A DNA stretch of 64,000 nucleotides from Talpa occidentalis (Eukaryota > Chordata > Mammalia > Eulipotyphla > Talpidae). How positions within the stretch are numbered: the first letter of the stretch is position 1; each line of letters begins with the position of its first letter. Position numbers and translations under genes: made by a program. Shown in pieces: positions 1 through 12,000 of this stretch. Location: NCBI RefSeq assembly GCF_014898055.3, contig NW_023601322.1, positions 6,839,312 through 6,903,311 on the forward strand, in the 5' to 3' direction. Below the pieces are notes generated by a model, which saw only the letters and a list, made by a program, of their open reading frames with translations, ran no database searches and was not told the DNA's origin.

Positions 1-296
1 TGAGAAACCTGGCATAGGCACCTGCTGACTTGATATTAAGAACATATCCTTTCATAAGCCAAAAAGAAAAAGAAAAATACCGGATGGTCTCACTCATAGC
101 AGGAATCTAGAAAACTTAAATAAGGGACCAGGAAAATGAATAACTATAAGAAAGTGAAAATCAAAATCAACAAAAAACTATGAACCAGAGACACTTTTTG
201 GGGGCGGGGGGCAGGAGGGGAGGGATTGGGGTCAGAATGGGGGGGCTGCAATTGTATGGGGAATATAAAAATAAAATTATTTAAAAAAAAAAAAAA
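1..296 (+). mobile_element. 3' end of a LINE-1 element with poly(A) tail
   Basis: An L1-type end sequence (GGTCTCACTCATAG near position 85, a G-rich tract at 200-246, then GGAATATAAAAATAAAAT and a pure A-run) ends at about 296. The G-rich polypurine tract before the tail is typical of mammalian L1 3'UTRs. The same terminal sequence recurs at 27,996-28,090, which shows that it is a repeat family. The left boundary is uncertain because the window cuts in. Confidence 0.7.
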
Positions 297-1504
297 GAAC
301 ACATCCTTTCAAAGGAGAACTGACCATTATTTTTTAGAATTTATTTTGGAGGAATAAATTACAATATTTCACATGCATCTTGAGACTACGTTCAAGCTAT
401 GTTTCAAAAAGACTTTCTACTTTAATCGCTATGACTGTTTTAGCACCTATTGGGTTTTTCCAAAAAAAGTTTTTCTCAATTATACAAAACAGAGTCAATA
501 ATACCACAGTGATCTGAAGAGTGTGACCAACAAGATTAACGGGGAAATAAAGCCTGACAAGCATTCGCACAGCTGTGGACAGAGAGACCCACAACTGCAG
601 ATGACCTGGTTCATGATCGTTAGGTTTGTCACCCTGGCTTACCTGGAGTACTCTTTACTGCCTCATTTTTTTTTCCCCTAATATACAATGTCACAAAGAT
701 GAAATTTTAAAATTCTATAATAAAAACAACGGCTTTACATTGTTAATCAGATTATTTTGCATCACACCAGTATCTCGTGATGACAAAATAATATGATAGT
801 ATAAGAGTTCAATGGAAAAAGTAGAAGAGACAAGGTCTAAAGGGGAAAAGATGATCAGACGAATGTCATTTACAGAGAGCTCATCTGTGTGCAGGTTAGA
901 ACGGAAGCTCTCTGTACCTTTCTGCTCACGCAAGCGGATTATCAATAGTAGCACAAAGGGATCTGTATTTTCAGGAAGGAATCTGGACAAGCTGACCTGC
1001 CCACACCTCCTCTTAGTCCCTGCCTTAAAGCCCATAGAGCTGACACACAAGTAGAAATTGAAGTTAATGGCAATGACTTTTAGAGAACACCATGACTAAT
1101 CACCACTTTCCAACTGAAGTGGGACCTGACAATAGCCCTTGTTTAAAATTAAATACTGATGGGCAGGAGGGAGAAGCGATAATTCCTATTGGCTTTTTAA
1201 TTTTAATTGCTTTCCTTTTGAATGGCAGGTTGTTATCCAGAATCTTTGTTTCCCTTCATGGTGATGAAATATCATGTGTGTGAAAAAATATATATGTGCA
1301 TATATATATGTATATATACACACACACATTAGTATTTATGTCATTATGATTTTTATAATCCTGGGGATTCCTTTTTTGCTACTTTCAAATAACTATTTTA
1401 ACTGACTAATTTTCCAATCAGTTTTGCCAATGGATAACTGAAAACACTGACTAAGATCTTAAAGCAAAATAGTTTGTGGAAAAATAAAAGAGAAAGTAAA
1501 AATC
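297..1504. other. Downstream intergenic sequence, no gene seen
   Basis: AT-rich single-copy-like DNA. Short open frames on both strands (for example at 715-1,050 and 812-1,054) overlap each other and match nothing I recognise. A TATA/CA low-complexity tract lies near the right end. Confidence 0.5.
1286..1329. repeat. Mixed (TA)/(CA) microsatellite
   Basis: Alternating TATATATGTGCATATA-type sequence passing into ACACACACA; imperfect dinucleotide repeat. Confidence 0.8.
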
Positions 1505-1514
1505 AAAATTTAGA

Positions 1515-1770
1515 GGAGCTAACAGGTGGTTGAACGCAGTGCTATGAAGCTGTCTGCAGCCTCTGCTATGCCGGTTTTCTCCCCACCGGCCTCGGAGCAA
1601 CCCACATGGGGAGCAGAACTCTCCTGTCTCGACAGTTGATCCCCTCAGCAGTGTGTTTCATCAGTCTACCTGTTCTGTTCCCCACTCTGTCTCTGGTGAA
1701 TCCTCTCACCCTCCCACTCATCTGACCTGTACCCCAGTTCTTGTATAAATAAAAAAAATCTTAAAAAATT
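1515..1770 (+). mobile_element. tRNA-derived SINE (Rhin-1-like), degraded 5' head
   Basis: A SINE body with the family marks CCCCTCAGCAGTGT, CCTGTTCTGTTCCCCACTCT and a TTGTATAAATAAAAAAAATC tail. It is flanked by the 10-bp duplication AAAATTTAGA (1,505-1,514 and 1,771-1,780). The 5' tRNA head and B box are badly mutated, so this is an old copy. Confidence 0.85.
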
Positions 1771-3003
1771 AAAATTTAGAAAAGCCCCTACACTACCATT
1801 TCATCCCTGGTCCAGTAAAACCTGCAGACAGAGACTGTTTAGAACTACTTGTTATATTTGAGTTTAAGGATGTTTGAAATTTAAAATACTTCAGATTCAT
1901 TAGTAATATTGAAAACCTAAATCCATACTTGATCTGATTAAGAAACTCTTTTATTTCTTATAATACTTAGGCAAATACCTTTAAATGAAAGGCCCAGTGA
2001 CCCCTCCATCTGAGAGCTGACAACAACAATGAAATGACATATCCTTATTTTGGAAATCAATCAATGTAGAATTGCAGTGTCACTGCACTTCTGGAATCAC
2101 TTCACAACTCATACTCTCAAGTGACATTTCCTTTCTGCTCAGTCTACAAGTTTTCCTTCTAGACATCATTTTCCCAGATGGTGCATTTGGTCACCAGCAA
2201 CTGAACAAAAGATTCAAAGCCCCACCTGATATTTCAGTTTCCTGACACTTGTTTGAGGTTAAACCAGTCCTTGAAAAAATGATAAATTAGTAGCTATCAC
2301 TGCTGTAGAGCCTGCCATTTTAATCACACTTATAGCATGACCACGAGGGTATTTTCCTGTACAGTATACATCAGCTCTTTTTTCCAGTGTTAGGACATTA
2401 CTTAGTACAATTGTATATAAAATGTATATACAGTGTAAATGCTAGGATAGAATCAAGAAATACTGACTCTTCTGCTCCTCTGTATCATGAAGGTAGAATA
2501 TGCTTGAAGGAAAGTGCAAGGGTTTTGAATGCCTATGTGTGATGGTAAGAAAAGGAAGATTCCCCTGCCTCTCTGCGTTCTTCCGTGGGTTGGTCAAGGC
2601 ATCAAATAACAGATAGATGAGGACAAACACACCAGATTTGATGATGTATGTAGGAGGATTCTGCATAGACAGGTGGAGCCTAAAGCTAATGAATCAAACT
2701 GAGGGTGTACATTCTCTACTGAGCAACAAGACAGGGACTTGGGCTTCAAGGAGAAAGGGGGAGAGACCCACATGAAGAAGAGAGTGATTCATATATAAAG
2801 AAGTAGATGCTTGGCCTGCCATACAGGTAAGTTTTTCTGATAGGGAAGTTATTTCTGGCAATAATTCTAATTAAGGCAAAGAGCTCCAATCTTCCTTCTT
2901 ATAGGTAGCTAAGGTAGTGGTAAAAGATCTCGTCAGCCTGAGCACCTCTCTATACCTTACTGTTAAAAAATCACATGTCAGTGCGACATGTCTTGGGGAA
3001 GCC
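1771..3003. other. Intergenic sequence, nothing recognised
   Basis: AT-rich DNA without convincing coding potential. The minus-strand open frame at 2,442-2,666 has no recognisable protein motif. Confidence 0.4.
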
Positions 3004-3011
3004 TGTCCTTA

Positions 3012-3270
3012 TTTTTTTTAAAAGATTTTTATTTATGCCAGAACTTGGGTACAGGCCAGAGACGTGGGCGGGTGAGAGGATTCACCAGAGACAGAGTGGG
3101 GAACAGAACAGGCAGATTGACCAAAGCAGATTGCTGAGGGGAGCAGCGGGTGAGTCAGGAGAGGTCTGCTGCACTATGTGGGAATCTCCCTGGCCTGCCA
3201 GGAATCGAACCCGCGCTGCAGAGGCTGCAGACAGCGCTGTGCTCAACCCGCTGCGCCACCAGGGAGGCCT
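3012..3270 (-). mobile_element. tRNA-derived SINE (Rhin-1-like)
   Basis: Full-length copy in reverse orientation. Its head (GGCCTCCCTGGTGGCGCAG on the minus strand) lies at 3,270, its B box at about 3,200-3,215 and its T-rich tail complement at the left. The flanks TGTCCTTA at 3,004-3,011 and 3,271-3,278 are the target-site duplication. Open frames on both strands here are SINE sequence, not genes. Confidence 0.92.
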
Positions 3271-3278
3271 TGTCCTTA

Positions 3279-4299
3279 ATTTTAATGATATTTTGAGATC
3301 CTTTATATTTGTAATCCAGATTTTTTTAAAAACCAAAGGCATGTATGCTGAAGCACTGCTGCATAAAGACATGGAGGGGGAATGAAAAAGTTATTCAACA
3401 TAAATGAGCCATTGGCATTGAGAACGAAGATGTACCATGGCTATTAGCATTTTAAATGCATTCACACATTGATGCTAATGATGGTCCAAGATCATTAAAT
3501 AGACATATTTAGTCACTAAATAGCCAGGCAGTAAGTAGTCTTCTTGAAGAGCAGATTTCAACAATAGTCTTCTAATCTCTATTTCACTAGGATTCCTTGT
3601 TATTTAACTGTTGCCAATTTTCAATTTTATTTTTCTAAGCTGTAACCCTCTGAATCCCTTGGGCATCCTGTTTCTTATCATTTGGATATATATTTCCCTT
3701 CTTAAGTTATGTTTTTTGTAGACTTCTTTGGTTAGAGGGAATGATCCCGATGGCCTTATAGCTCTTCTCACCTTACCTGAACTTCCCACAAGCTTCTTCC
3801 AGACAATTGGCCTTATCGCTCTTTTCTCAGACTGTTTACATTAGAAATCTTATAATCAGAAATCCTTTCTTTATGCTGGAGGATGAGAAGTAAGTGGAGA
3901 CAAGCTGAGTCCAACCTTTACTTAATCATTAATTTTTTAGTGTTTGTACTAGCTTATTTTCAACTTTAATTGATCAGATTGCTCAATTTCAACATGTGAT
4001 CACTTCATAACATAGAGCCTTTGATGCTTGCTATTTCATACTTTACTGATTATACTCCTTTCAGTGGTTGAAGAACTCTCTTGTGTCATCTGCTAGCAGC
4101 CCTGAATGGGCCTATTTGATATATTTTCCAGAATGTATATTATCTGCAGGAAGATTTTCCTATAAAAGCTACCACATGATTTGTGGAAATGGAAGTTTTT
4201 ATTTACTTGTATGCACAGTGTGACATGGATTAGAATTTTTAGAATATAGATTACCTGCAACATTATCAAATATTTTATCATGTTATTAGCACTTCTCCT
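3279..4299. other. Intergenic sequence, nothing recognised
   Basis: AT-rich sequence with small random open frames and no protein motif. Confidence 0.4.
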
Positions 4300-4309
4300 T
4301 AGATTTTTT

Positions 4310-4596
4310 AATTTTTTTTTAAAGATTTATTTTTATTTATTTATTTATACAAGCACTGGGTACAGTGAGAAGCACGGGAGGGTGAGAGAATTCACCAGAG
4401 CCAGAGCGGGGAGCAGAGCAGGCAGAAGGACCGAGGTACACTGCTGAGGGGAGCAGCGGGTGGCAGGAGAGGTCTGCGCGCCGTGTGGGACCCTCCTCTG
4501 GTGGCCGGGGAGCAGCCAGGGATCGAACCGGCGCTGTAGAGGCTGGGGGTCAGTTTCGCAACCCAGTGCTCAACCGCTGTGCCACCGGGGAGGCCC
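4310..4596 (-). mobile_element. tRNA-derived SINE, GC-rich young subfamily
   Basis: Complete reverse-oriented copy with the B box GGTTCGATCCC and duplication TAGATTTTTT at 4,300-4,309 and 4,597-4,606. It shares CCACCAGAGGAGGGTCCCAC and a GAATTCTCTCACCC segment with the copy at 23,862, which sets these two apart from the rest. Confidence 0.92.
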
Positions 4597-4606
4597 TAGA
4601 TTTTTT

Positions 4607-7600
4607 TTTAATTTTATACTATAATGGATATGCTGGCTCTGATATTCACTGCTTTGATATTCAGAATTTAATGAATCAATAATAAGTCATTCAGGATATT
4701 TATTCAAATTGCCTTAACGGTCTTCTCTCTTCACTAGTTGGCTTCTTCAAAAACAATAAAATCAGGTCTATGCTTCATGCAACTCAAAAGCATGTCTTTG
4801 TTGATTGAGTGGAAGAGGATTATAAGAGAAAGTATCTACTCTTCTCAGAAAATTTGCCAGTGCCATATAGTTGAACACATCAACCTCTTAAGTTAATTTT
4901 CAGATTTTTTTTAACCCAGCAATAAAACATACAAGGAGTTATTAGTCATAAGTTCTAGCAAAGTGGATCATAGTTAATTTTAATAGATTGTTTTCTCACT
5001 CTAAAGAGTTTTTACGTTAGTTCTCGTAAAGACCCCTCACTAGTTAGAATTTTGAAAAGTAATTTAGGATTCATGCAAAAGATGTTGAAAATATTTTTGA
5101 AATTGAATAGGAGTTCAACTCTTCATCTCCATTAATACAAATTCCCCATGGCCAATGGATCAGAAGTTGACACTTAGACATACTCTGCTTGTTCTTTGTT
5201 CTGTGGGTGTGTCTGCACTGGTTTATGTGTTTGCTTCTGTTTGGAAAGATTGTGTTGTAGGCTGTAACTTCTATGGATTTTTTGGTTATATGAAGATAAT
5301 TATTTCTCGTCAGAATTATCTTGATTAAAGAATAAAAAAATACTCATTCACTCTTTATATATATACCTCTCACACTGTAGCTAGATAGTTAAATGCTAGT
5401 CCTTGGTGATTATTAGCAAATGATTTAAAATATTCCATACTGATTTGAAATATACTTGATGGGTACAACATGGTCTGAAAATGCCAGCTTCCCACTCTGG
5501 GATTATCTGGGTACTTGTAAACGATTCCTCTTACAGTGTTGTTGTTCTCCAGATTGTTGTGGATGTCCCCGACATGATTATCTGATTTGTTTATAATATC
5601 GCACCACCAAAATGCAAACATAGTTTCAGAAAACAATTTGCATGGCGCATCACACTCAGTCCCTCTTTATAATATTTGATGGCCTAAATACCGAACTTGT
5701 TTTAAATTAACTTAGCTCTTCACTGGCTTAAGTGAGAAAATCTCATATACAAGGTGAAAGAGCATGAGGCAGAGTAAAAGAATCATGAGTCATGGGAATC
5801 ATAATGTATTTTCAAGTTGCAAAGGGGACAGCAGCCTTGTAAACCTGGCGATTGCCCTCTAAATGGTCTCTTTTCATCCCTTTGTGTATTTTACACTGAT
5901 TTTAAAGGCTCAAAAGAACTGGATTTATTTGCTTGTAAAATACAATTTATATTTTAGTCTCCTGTGTTCCATTTTACATTTTCCAAAGTGCACTAAATTT
6001 AATAAATCTAAGTTAACAGTTCCCTGATGAATAACAGGCAATTGTCAACACAACATTCTATTTCTGAGCTGTTCAGGGGTTGTGGCATGAACTCTTGAGT
6101 AGTGACACTGGGCTCTATAAACACATTATTCACAATGCTTTTCTGTTTCTTGCAAATGGTATGCAATTAAAAATTAAATCATTTCATTTTAGCTTTAAGC
6201 ATAAAACTAGAAAAACACACACAGCTCGTTTAGAAATTGAAGGTCAAAGATGAAGTTACCTACAGAATGTGTTAACAATTTTTCAGATGACTCTATTATG
6301 TGAATCCCAAAATTACATTACATCCTGTCGCTCTGTACAAAAATTAGTGCAGAACTACTTGAAATACTATGTTTGTTTGACAGATTTCTAAGTGAATCAA
6401 AACCACAGCTTCAAAGAAAACTTGAAAATTAAAAAAAAGGATTTTTTGTATGAAATAAACACATAGAAAATATTCATGTAATTTTTTTAAATGTGATATC
6501 AAAGATTGTCCCTAAAGACATCAAATATATCCTTAATAAAATAAATTGATTTTTATGAATGCCATTAGATAAATCTCTTTCCTAGGATTAAAAATTGGTA
6601 AGATAGTAAGATAGTGTAAGGGACCAAATGTTGTTTAAATAATTGCCTTCACATTCTTGTAACCAGTTTCAATAAGGGGATGTAAGTTTGCTTTATTTTT
6701 CCCTGAAATATAATTAATTATACTAGCAATCTGAACAAGAATGATAATTCACTGTCTGCAAAATATTCCATTGCTTGCAATTGTAGTTTGACCATATGCT
6801 AAGGAAAATAAATCCAGAATGAATAGCATCTATGTTTTCTCAATAAGAGTAGTAATGGAAAGTGAATATGCCAAGGATGGTTCTTTAAGTCTTCACCCAC
6901 TTAACTCTGGTAAGTGCCAGAGATAGAATTGACTCTTGGAATCCAAGCTGAATATGACAAAACACATACACACAGGTACATACATGCATATGTACACATG
7001 TATGCACAAGGAGATAATTATTGGACATCTAGCTTCTTAGTAATTCTGGTGGGTAATACTGGTGGTATGTATGTAAAACATTTTAAAACTTTCTAATTGC
7101 CAGTGGTTCGCATAAATCTGAATAAGTAAAAAAGACATTGACTCAGTATCTACAGGCTAAAAAAATGAAAGTATTTCTCAATATTAAATATTTGGAGTAA
7201 CTTAAGTTGCTTTTCAATTCTTTGCTCATGAGATATTTTTTACTTTTGATTATTGTTCAGAGAAGTAATTTCTGTAGTTCAGAAAAGTCATTTTCCCTTG
7301 AAGACAATATTTCAAACACACATTCTCAAAGGGTTTGCAGCTATATAATTTTTTACTTATTTCAGCCTAGTTATATAATGAATCCATATGAACTAAAATG
7401 TACAAAAAATGAATAAGAAGTTTAAGATGATGTCTTATTAGTTTTTTGCCATCATCCCTGGCCTTGGTGATAGGGATAGAACAGAAGTAGACATTGCTAA
7501 ACCTTTTATTTGTTCTTGGAAGAAAAGGAGTATTGCAATTTTTATAAAATTCACAAATCCTTACAGTGCCCTTGAATGCAAAATGCAAGGCAGTATTACA

Positions 7601-8884
7601 TAAAGTAACTTTTATTTCTCTGTGGGTCTGGCCTGTAAAGCAAGGCAAAAGTCTTTGAGAAGCCAAAGCAAAGCATTGAACAGCATTTTTTAAAGTAAAA
7701 GAGAAAACTGTCACTAACACTTGCCATCAAACGTCATCTCCAAAGAGAGCACATCAGTGGCGTGAAATGACCTTCTGTGGTTTCCCAGGCTCGTCTTTCT
7801 CCTGGGTAGGTCCCCGCGCTTCCTGTGAAGCTCCTCCAAAGCTCGGAGGCCCTATTCTTTGTCTTAATTCTTTGTTTCTAAAACAGGTGAACTTGGACAA
7901 CTTTAGATTATTATGAGCCCTGAAATCTTTATTAGTAAAATTATCACATCATGTGTGCTTGCTTTCAAGACGTCGTAGCCAGTTGGAGTGCTCAGGTCAA
8001 TAAAATCCCTAAAAGAAATCATTTTCTTTTAGAAGTTCGATTACTTGAATTTTTATAGACTCAAAGAATTTTTATTCAATTGACCTGTTCTTTTAAGATT
8101 TACTAGAATCCGTGAATACTGATGGTTTTATAAATCTACAGCTGCACAAAAGCAAATAATTAAACATGAAAGGCATTCAATAAATATCTCAAAAAATTAA
8201 ATATAACATTCAAAAGGAAGCAGAAAGAGACTGATGAACAGTAATGTAGAGTTGACATTGAGGCTTTCTTTGACTATCTCACAATAACCTTAAAGACCAG
8301 TTAAATGAATACATTCAAAATAAGATATTTCATTTTTTTAAGGGGCATTACTTGGTGGTGGATGTGAAGGTGTTAGATAATAAGATCTTTGGGGATCTCT
8401 CTGTCTCTGAAAGCAGTAAAGAAATGAGGTAGGTAAGAATGCAAATATCATTTTTATACTTGTCAATAACCAAATCACTAACACAATAATGTATTAATGT
8501 TATTATCTGCACATGAAATTTTCTTTGACTTTCAGAACAAATTTCTATCAATACCTTTCTAGACATAATTATTTTTTTTAAAAAAATGTAAGAATGTTTG
8601 ACCAGATGAAAGGAGTGTTTTCATTCATAAATGGCTTCAGAGTAATATGATGTAACTCAAGTTGTTATCTGTGATCTGGACCACAGGATTCCCAAACTGA
8701 TCCAATTAATAATCATATTTGCAAAAAAGCAATGGACACAGGGTACTTGTATTGGTTTATCTCATTGAATAACTTTTTAAAATTCAGGAAAACATATCAG
8801 ATTTTAGTCTGGTAAGATGTTTACTTAGCAAAACAACCTGGTCATGATCTAAGAATTTTTTATAAGGGTTAACATTGTCAACTC
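4607..8884. other. Downstream gene-poor sequence
   Basis: About 4.3 kb of AT-rich DNA with no convincing gene. A slightly more GC-rich patch near 7,735-7,870 may be part of an old repeat that I cannot name. Open frames at 5,370-5,636 (minus) and 7,367-7,720 (minus) have no recognisable domains. Confidence 0.4.
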
Positions 8885-9015
8885 TTTTAGCATCCATACA
8901 AACCCGTTTCTTCAGTTATTCCCACTATAGAGACGAAAACATTAAGGCACAGAGTTCCCTCCTTTGCCCAGAATTGCTCAGATAATTGACCTCAGAACAA
9001 GTCTACATCTAATAT
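8885..9015 (+). mobile_element. MIR-type ancient SINE fragment
   Basis: The order of segments (a 'TTCC CACTATAGAGACGAAAACATTAAGGCACAGAG' type core followed by a TGCCCAGAATTGCTCAGA-like stretch) follows the MIR core consensus (…GAGGAAACTGAGGCACAGAG…). The match is diverged and the edges are approximate. Confidence 0.55.
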
Positions 9016-9074
9016 TTCTATCTAGCGCTGTCCCCCCTAATGTCTGCTTCTGAGAAATCCACCTTATGACCCGA

Positions 9075-9092
9075 GTGTGTGTGTGTGTGTGT
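9075..9092 (+). repeat. (GT)9 microsatellite
   Basis: Nine perfect GT units. Confidence 0.9.
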
Positions 9093-12000
9093 TTTAGCAG
9101 TTTGATAATCCAAGTAAATCAAGCGTTAGAAGGCCAGCACCCACCTTTGTTAAAAAATGACATGAAGCGTGCTGGGATTTGGGGATGTAAGGACAGTTTT
9201 AGCTGATTTCTCTTCATGATCAATAGGACAAGGGTACTGAGCCTTTACTGCTAACGTAGGTCTTAGTGCATTTCTCTAAACCTTTCTTTCCCCCTTCTCC
9301 CTCGATATCTACTTACCCCCTTTTCTCTCCTCAATCAAGATATCTCTCCCCCCTTTCATTTCTGTGGATGACTTCTCTCTCTAGTTCAGTGACAAAAACA
9401 GAACGTGCATGTGTTTCCACTGCCGTATCTATCAGACTCCCTCTGCGGGTGGTGACGTGCTCTGTTCCCTCTTATTAATTTTAGGGGTGCTCCCTTTCCC
9501 TACTTAAGGTCAACCTTAAATACCTAGAATCCCCTCTCACCTTAGAAATAACACTTCAGATTTTATCTCCCTTGTATTTGCTTACACAATAGTGTATAAG
9601 CTGTTTTCCCATTTTGAAAAACCATCCTCTTAACCCAGGATACTCTTCAGCTGCCTCATTTCTCCATCGCTGTCTTTAGTATCATCACTGTCAGTGCCCC
9701 CCAGCCAACCCCCACCTGTAATAGACCTTCAGTTCAACACAATCAGGTTTAACTTCTCGTTGCGACAAGGCAGCAGAACTGCTGAGCACTGAAGTAAGAG
9801 GATGTGGCAGAGACTTTACTGAACCATGTATTAGATGATTTGGGGAAAGTTCAAAGAAGTAGAGCTTTGCTATAAATGAGGATGATTTTGATTGGATATT
9901 GTAATACATCTTACCTAGAATGGCAGAAAGAAAAGAGGGAAGAGAAAGACATTGAGTACATGAGCACATTGATATGTAAACAAGCATGAGAGATAATGTA
10001 AACTTCTTCGGGGAAAGATATTTAAAGATATTCACAATATTAGTTGCATATAAAGTATGTATTTTACTAGCCATTAAAACACAACATTTTATTTTGTCAG
10101 AACTTATTTTGAAAATTTTGTCCTCTGCTTAAATAATTCAATTTTCTTAAAAAATTTTTAACATACAATATGCTTCGTTCACATACTGTATAGGTTAGGA
10201 GAGTTCTTGACAGCAAATCATTGAACACCTACTTAGCATGGACTGTCAAACCATCAGGACATTTATCATTTCCCTACGAAGTATAATGAATGACTAGACC
10301 ACATAAGAACCACATCATAATGTTTATTAGAGCAACCATAGTTCTACAGTTAGCATTTCCTAAAGATAATTTCTCAAATTAATCCATAGATTCCTACTAC
10401 ATGACTCTACACCAACCCCAAGGGATACTCTGTCATTCACATCATAGAAAAAAGTAAGAATATTCATTATAAACTTTATACTTACTTGAAAAACTAATGG
10501 ATTTATTGGAAAATTAGCTATTGCCAACTCATATTTTGTTGAATACAAATACCTTATAAAGTATCTCAAAATTTGTTAACAAAAAGATAAACTGTTGTAT
10601 GAAGAAAGGAAGTGGTGATTAGCAGCATTTTGGTGACAGACACAGACCTACTTCCTAACATGAGTCACCTGCATCAGCATAGCGAGGTGCAAATGTACCT
10701 CAGTATATATTTTAGCTTCGTCGCTCAGATAATGCGGTCTCTATTTCATTTTCTATTATGGTCATTGACAATTCCATTTGTTATTAACAAACACAGATTA
10801 AAGGGGATTGCACTTGATTGTCCTATAGGATGCAGTTTCATAAAAGCATCCTAATGAAACTGCCTTCTAATGCAATTGATTTGTAATGGTGAAAGTAGAT
10901 GAACTACATTTATGTACCTCTTTATTTTTCTTTCATCGTCTATCCTGTAGTTAGATTTTACTTCTTCATCCCAGGGTTTTCAAAAAACTAGAGTCATTAT
11001 TTTGGAGACTACTTTTCAATTTGTATATATACCATATACCTTCCTGCTTAGAAAAAGATTTATGTATCTGTTAGGAATGACATAAAAGTGACATCTTCTC
11101 AACCCATCATAGCAACAGAAGTTCAATAACAGCTCTTTTGTTAGTGATCAGCTGGTTGGCTAAGATAGTGTCTGCCAGATCTCTCCACTGTAAAGCTACT
11201 ATTTTCCTGCCATAGTTAACAAATGTCTTATGGGCAGAAATCTAGAGTATGGGAATAATGTGTTCATCGTCAGCATTACATAGTAGTTTTAACTTCTAGC
11301 TTGATTATTCCTTCAATGTTTATTGGTTATCATCTGTTACAGGGAAGTACTTTTCTTTATCCCTCCTTTTGTTTTTATTCATTTTGTGTAAGCACACGTT
11401 CATGGGTTTTATTTTGTTCAGTAGTTTATCATCCACACTATCAGTGCTTATCTTGATGCTCCAATTGTAAAGTATAATTTGAAGACCTTCCAAGTCATTG
11501 ACAAGTTATTAAACCTATGTGTGCACTAGCTGGATCCATAGATAGGTTTAGCATTAACATGTAAAGAATTGTATTTGCTGGTGTCCATGGTGGAGAATCT
11601 GATAGAGGTACCTGTTTGTGCTCGTCTGTGGTAGTTCTCGAGATTTCAAAAGTTGTTCTGAATTCAAAGGCTCCAACTTCCAGAAATTCTAATTCAGTGT
11701 GTGTTGTGAAATCATCAGGAACATACTTTCTGAAGGATATCATTGCATAGTAAGAATGGCTTACTGCAGTGCAGACAGTCTAGGTATCACCTTTGGAATT
11801 AACTCTCAATAGTAAGTGGGTAGTACTAATATCTTTCTTACTCACTACACTATGACCAACACATGCGCCATCATTTAAAATTAATAAGCACTTGTAAAAT
11901 TAATGAATGGTTGGATTTGGGGAAGTTGAATTGAAGAGAGGGAGGAAATTTTTCTTGAGTAAGGCTGCCATGAATAGTAATTCCTATAATTATATCTTTA

